Positions 6,701 through 8,616 of a DNA stretch of 8,616 nt are shown piece by piece. The stretch comes from Oscillospiraceae bacterium (lineage in GTDB: Bacteria > Bacillota > Clostridia > Oscillospirales > UBA929). The stretch is from positions 1-8,616 of the forward strand of contig JAIRML010000047.1 of NCBI GenBank assembly GCA_031258665.1, written 5' to 3'. Every line of letters starts with the position of its first letter. Position 1 is the first letter of the stretch. Both the position numbers and the translations under genes were made by a program. The notes under the pieces were generated by a model that did not search any database, had not been told where the DNA came from, and saw only the letters and a program-made list of their open reading frames with translations.

Positions 6701-8277
6701 GTGCGTTCCGCCAGCACGCGCTCCAAGTGAGAAGAGAGCGCCGCGCACGCGCTCTCGCCGTCGGCAAAGAAACGCACGGCGCCGGCGCTGTCCCAGGTGT
6801 GCGGCAGCCAGCGGGCAAAGGTCCATGGCCCAAGCTCCGCCGGGTCGAGCAAGAACACGAGTTTCACGTCTTCGTAGCTGTGCAGCGAAACGGTCTGCAG
6901 CACGAGGCCCCGCGCAAAGTCCAGCACCAACGGCCGCGGACCGATGATGCCGGTGAACGGGTGGCTGCGCAGGGAGTGGGTCACCGGCACGTCCGCCAGC
7001 ATGGTGGGTTCCCCCGCGAGCGCGGACAGCGCGGCCCGCAGGTCGTCGTCGTCGAGAGAAAAGTGCGCCTCGGGGTAACGGAGATCGACCGCCAGCGGCC
7101 GTGACCCCAGCCCCAGACGGAGCTGGAGAAAGTCGTCCTGTTCTGGGGAACGCTCCCACAGGCGGCGGTCGCGCCGCACCATGCGCGCAAAGTGTTCCGT
7201 GAGCGGCGGGTGGTTCTCGAGCAGGACAGCCCGTTGGGTCTGCCCCAACTGGGCGATCTGTGCCCGAATGGATTGCAGATAGCCGCGGTAACGCGTCTGC
7301 CGCTCCGCCTCCGCCGCGCGGCCGCGCTTTCGCTCGGAACGCTTGGTCAACAAAGGCCAGAGCAGCGCGCCGCTGCCCATGCTGAAAGACATCGCCAGCG
7401 AGGGCAGCGCGGCGGCCGGGAGCAGCGCGCCGCCAGCCATGCCGTGGAGGGAGAGCGCGCCCATCAAAACCGCCGTGAGGCCCATGGTCACGGCGGGGCC
7501 GAACAACAGGGACATCGGCGTCTCTTCCGCCCGACGCGGCGCGGGCGGCGCGTCCACGGCAATGGTCTCCCGCCGGACACTTTGCTTCAGCCGGGGCGAA
7601 CAATAAAAGGGCGCGGGCCGCAGCGCGCGGCACGGCGCGGTGCCGGGCATGTCGGCGGGCAGCGCGGGCAGCGCCTCTTCTGAGACGGACACCTGGCCGT
7701 TTGGGTTGTTGATCGCAAGGAACATGTTCCCGACAATGACCTTGACGCCCATGATGAACACGACGTCCCCGGCGCGCAGGTCCGCCCCGGACACCTTGTA
7801 TTCGTTGACAAAGGTGCCGTTGCGGCTCCCGCAGTCGTCAATGTGCCAGCGCCCGCCGGTCAGCGAGAGGCAGGCGTGCCGCGCGGAGACAAAGCGGTTG
7901 TCCACAACGATCTGGTTGTCCTCGCCCCGGCCGATGTACAGCCGGCAATCCCCGCGCGGGGCGTATTTCCGGTAGTCCCGCTGCTCCTGGGTGATGGCGT
8001 CGGCGGAGAGGCGGGCCAGCGCGCCGGAGTGCCGGTAGCGGAGAATATAAAAACCGGAGGGGACAAGTTCCACGAGCGGGAGATCCCGGCCCTCGTCGTC
8101 CACCACGGCGATCTCGGGGTTCGATTTGAGGATCCACTTGCCCTGCGCGCCCTCAATGCCGGCCAGGCGGCGTGCCCGTCCCGCGGCGTCCGTGTCGGAC
8201 AGCCAATACTGTCCGCTGATCTTCCGAGGCAGTGTCACGTTGTAGATCCTGTCCACCGTCAACAGCGTTACAATCAC
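3700..8277 (-). CDS. essC: EssC/YukB-type FtsK/SpoIIIE ATPase, motor of the type VII secretion system
   Basis: The 1525-residue membrane ATPase recruits and drives export of WXG100 substrates. Residues 1-95 look like a degenerate first FHA domain. Residues 96-195 are a good FHA domain with GR at 116-117, SARH at 131-134 and SRNGTFVN at 151-158. Two hydrophobic segments lie near 257-279 and 284-310. The first ATPase domain has Walker A GMTGSGKS (704-711), Walker B LFIISDEFAE (821-830) and IHLILATQKP (854-863). The second has GAAGSGKT (1052-1059), but the Walker B-position stretch reads LLVVRNY, with R1155 where Asp is expected. A third domain (about 1300-1525) keeps the family outline but has no P-loop. 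The start is GTG at 8277: an in-frame TGA lies only 12 bases upstream and GAGGTGAGG precedes it. It overlaps the YukD-like gene by 4 bases. Confidence 0.95.
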   Translation of the reverse strand: MIVTLLTVDRIYNVTLPRKISGQYWLSDTDAAGRARRLAGIEGAQGKWILKSNPEIAVVDDEGRDLPLVELVPSGFYILRYRHSGALARLSADAITQEQRDYRKYAPRGDCRLYIGRGEDNQIVVDNRFVSARHACLSLTGGRWHIDDCGSRNGTFVNEYKVSGADLRAGDVVFIMGVKVIVGNMFLAINNPNGQVSVSEEALPALPADMPGTAPCRALRPAPFYCSPRLKQSVRRETIAVDAPPAPRRAEETPMSLLFGPAVTMGLTAVLMGALSLHGMAGGALLPAAALPSLAMSFSMGSGALLWPLLTKRSERKRGRAAEAERQTRYRGYLQSIRAQIAQLGQTQRAVLLENHPPLTEHFARMVRRDRRLWERSPEQDDFLQLRLGLGSRPLAVDLRYPEAHFSLDDDDLRAALSALAGEPTMLADVPVTHSLRSHPFTGIIGPRPLVLDFARGLVLQTVSLHSYEDVKLVFLLDPAELGPWTFARWLPHTWDSAGAVRFFADGESACAALSSHLERVLAERTGPDVQATDGGQPHYVLLVDHAGLAGRMELLRTLRQRRESYGFSVLFLNSALRDLPKECSTVIELSAEGSAVFDKDDVSGNRTPFQAEHAGGLDAAHAALVLANTQLDTRRERYALPPTITFLELFGVGKVEHLNALTRWKENNPANSLRAPVGLTADGEIFTLDLHEKFHGPHGLIAGMTGSGKSEFIMTFVLSLAVNYRPDEVAFILIDYKGGGLAGAFEGPDKGLRLPHLAGTITNLDGAAVKRSLISIQSELRRRQRIFREARPLSNEGTIDIYKYQMMYRSGLVTAPVPHLFIISDEFAELKTQQPEFMEQLISAARIGRGLGIHLILATQKPSGVVDDQIWSNSRARVCLKVQEKADSMDMLKRPDAVHLSETGRFYLQVGFHELFALGQAAWCGAPYVPSDEVAHNRDDGIAVVDYLGRTVAEAKPRPRQDLTGHMATQITSVVQYLSALAEEEHVSARPLWLPAIPPVVLLSDLRRKYAYTAEPFALDPVIGEYDDPFNQRQDILTLPLSREGNAVIFGAAGSGKTTLLNTLLCGLLSDYGADRLHMYLVDLGAETLRAFEQAPQVGGVLFSHDEERIRNLLRMLVAEIADRKRRFAEFGGEFGAYCAASGETAPAILLVVRNYLAFIEQFEAYEDGLLQIAREGVNCGVHVILTGNALHAVRYRMLQNFRQTIVLQLNDRSDYFGVLGNTDGVYPSKLKGRGLVRLDTLYEFQTAVFGPDTSQKAIRAFCADLDRHSRTAAPPVPVLPARVDASFVRGAAHSLAALPVGVNKQSLQLVTVDLQSSVAVWLAAQDLFSLAEPARGLAETAALLPDVRTVVWDAGDLFPRNSAACDYAYVGSDFEAQVRQLFEEMVRRNNAYKTTAGAAFPMTLYVIASLSHLLERLSGDGRDKLRVLMEKAEGMYNIRFAVCDRVHGFGAVSSEGWYKRHMAGADGVWVGGGLADQYVFPFSKVSAGLYEEVEDGFGYVLRRGRPVLSKLLTALGPEGGDPR

Positions 8278-8318
8278 GGCCTCACCTCACCTCTGCCTGT
8301 AAAGTCATATCAAAACGC

Positions 8319-8334
8319 CCCGATCAATATCGGG
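8319..8334 (-). other. Short hairpin between phosphatase and essC
   Basis: A perfect 6-bp stem (CCCGAT, loop ATTG, ATCGGG) starts 3 bases after the phosphatase stop codon. Three bases later comes a run of only four T. As a terminator it would be weak, allowing partial readthrough into essC. The 60-bp gap has no clear promoter, so the phosphatase and essC are probably one transcription unit. Confidence 0.4.
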
Positions 8335-8337
8335 ATA

Positions 8338-8616
8338 TCAGGTTTCACAACACACAAGGACCATGACCGTGACATTGTCGCGGCCGCCGGCGGAGAGGGA
8401 GAGGTCGACGAGTGTCTGCACGAGAGACAGCGGCGGCGCGTCCGCCAGGCAGGTGAGGCGGATCGTCTCCTCGCTCACCATGTCTGTCAGGCCGTCGCTG
8501 CACAGCAGGAGCTTGTCCCCCGACCGAAGCGCCAGACTCGCGCTGTGCGGTTCGACGAGGAATTCCTCCTCCGGAATCCCCAGGTGCTGGGTGAGACAAT
8601 ACCCCCGCCCGCCTGC
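8338..8616 (-). CDS. PP2C-family protein serine/threonine phosphatase, C-terminal part
   Basis: The frame enters at the right edge and ends at TGA (8340-8338), giving the last 92 residues. It carries the closing PP2C (PPM) motifs. YCLTQHLGI is followed by GDKLLLCSDGLTDMVS, with metal-ligand D41 of this fragment, and by GGRDNVTVMVLV, with metal-ligand D80 in the DN(V/I)T motif. Bacterial PP2C enzymes of the Stp/PrpC type dephosphorylate targets of Hanks-type kinases. The N-terminal part lies outside the window, and no kinase is visible inside it. The gene is 60 bases upstream of essC in the same direction, so it may act on the phosphorylation state read by the EssC FHA domain. That functional link is inferred from proximity. 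Confidence 0.93.
   Translation of the reverse strand, partial: AGGRGYCLTQHLGIPEEEFLVEPHSASLALRSGDKLLLCSDGLTDMVSEETIRLTCLADAPPLSLVQTLVDLSLSAGGRDNVTVMVLVCCET

Noticed and set aside
6038..7633. Minus-strand open frame of 531 codons
   Set aside because: It is an out-of-frame reading of essC, very rich in Arg, Ala, Pro and Gly. The in-frame EssC has clear FHA, membrane and Walker motifs over the same bases.
8312..8334. Intrinsic terminator between the phosphatase and essC
   Set aside because: The stem is only 6 bp and the T-run only four bases, offset by GCG. No promoter for essC is visible after it, so full termination there is unlikely.

Overview
The window looks like chromosomal DNA from a G+C-rich Firmicute, most likely a member of the Clostridia. 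This rests on a T-box riboswitch, strong AGGAGG-type ribosome binding sites, a sigma-A promoter with a 17-bp spacer, and a Firmicutes-style (YukB/EssC) type VII secretion locus. Species cannot be named from the sequence. Every convincing gene lies on the minus strand, so the genetic order runs from high to low coordinates.

Region 1 (8616 to 3452): the 3' end of a PP2C-family Ser/Thr phosphatase gene is followed, 60 bases later, by a 1525-residue EssC/YukB-type FtsK/SpoIIIE ATPase with FHA modules, two membrane segments and tandem P-loop ATPase domains. A small YukD/EsaB-like ubiquitin-fold gene overlaps the end of essC by four bases (ATGA). Together these form a type VII secretion system (T7SS) motor module, with a phosphatase next to the phosphopeptide-binding FHA domain.

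Region 2 (3451 to 1935): after an A+T-rich gap with a good -10 box come four small helical genes. The first is a canonical WXG100 protein, the second and third have W-x-S in the turn, and the fourth has no tryptophan. They are likely T7SS substrates or substrate partners. No EssB/YukC, EssA or EsaA/YueB gene and no large toxin is visible, so the rest of the system must lie outside the window.

Region 3 (1934 to 1): a consensus sigma-A promoter drives a roughly 340-nt T-box leader. It has Stem I with a kink-turn, an AGAGAGC motif, a GUGAAAG motif, the T-box GAGUGGUACCGCGG and a terminator with seven U. The best-fitting specifier is CUC (leucine), and the UGGU bulge fits a tRNA with A73, as tRNA-Leu has. 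The leader controls an unusual gene that runs off the left edge. Its first ~265 codons encode a xylose-isomerase-like TIM barrel with a full metal-ligand set. The same frame continues into the N-terminal half of an AMP-forming acyl-CoA synthetase, and the window ends inside the ATP-binding YTSG motif.

The most novel element is this pair: a leucine-type T-box controlling a sugar-isomerase/acyl-CoA-ligase fusion. One speculative reading is that leucine starvation induces activation of a branched-chain acid such as isovalerate for reductive carboxylation to leucine.
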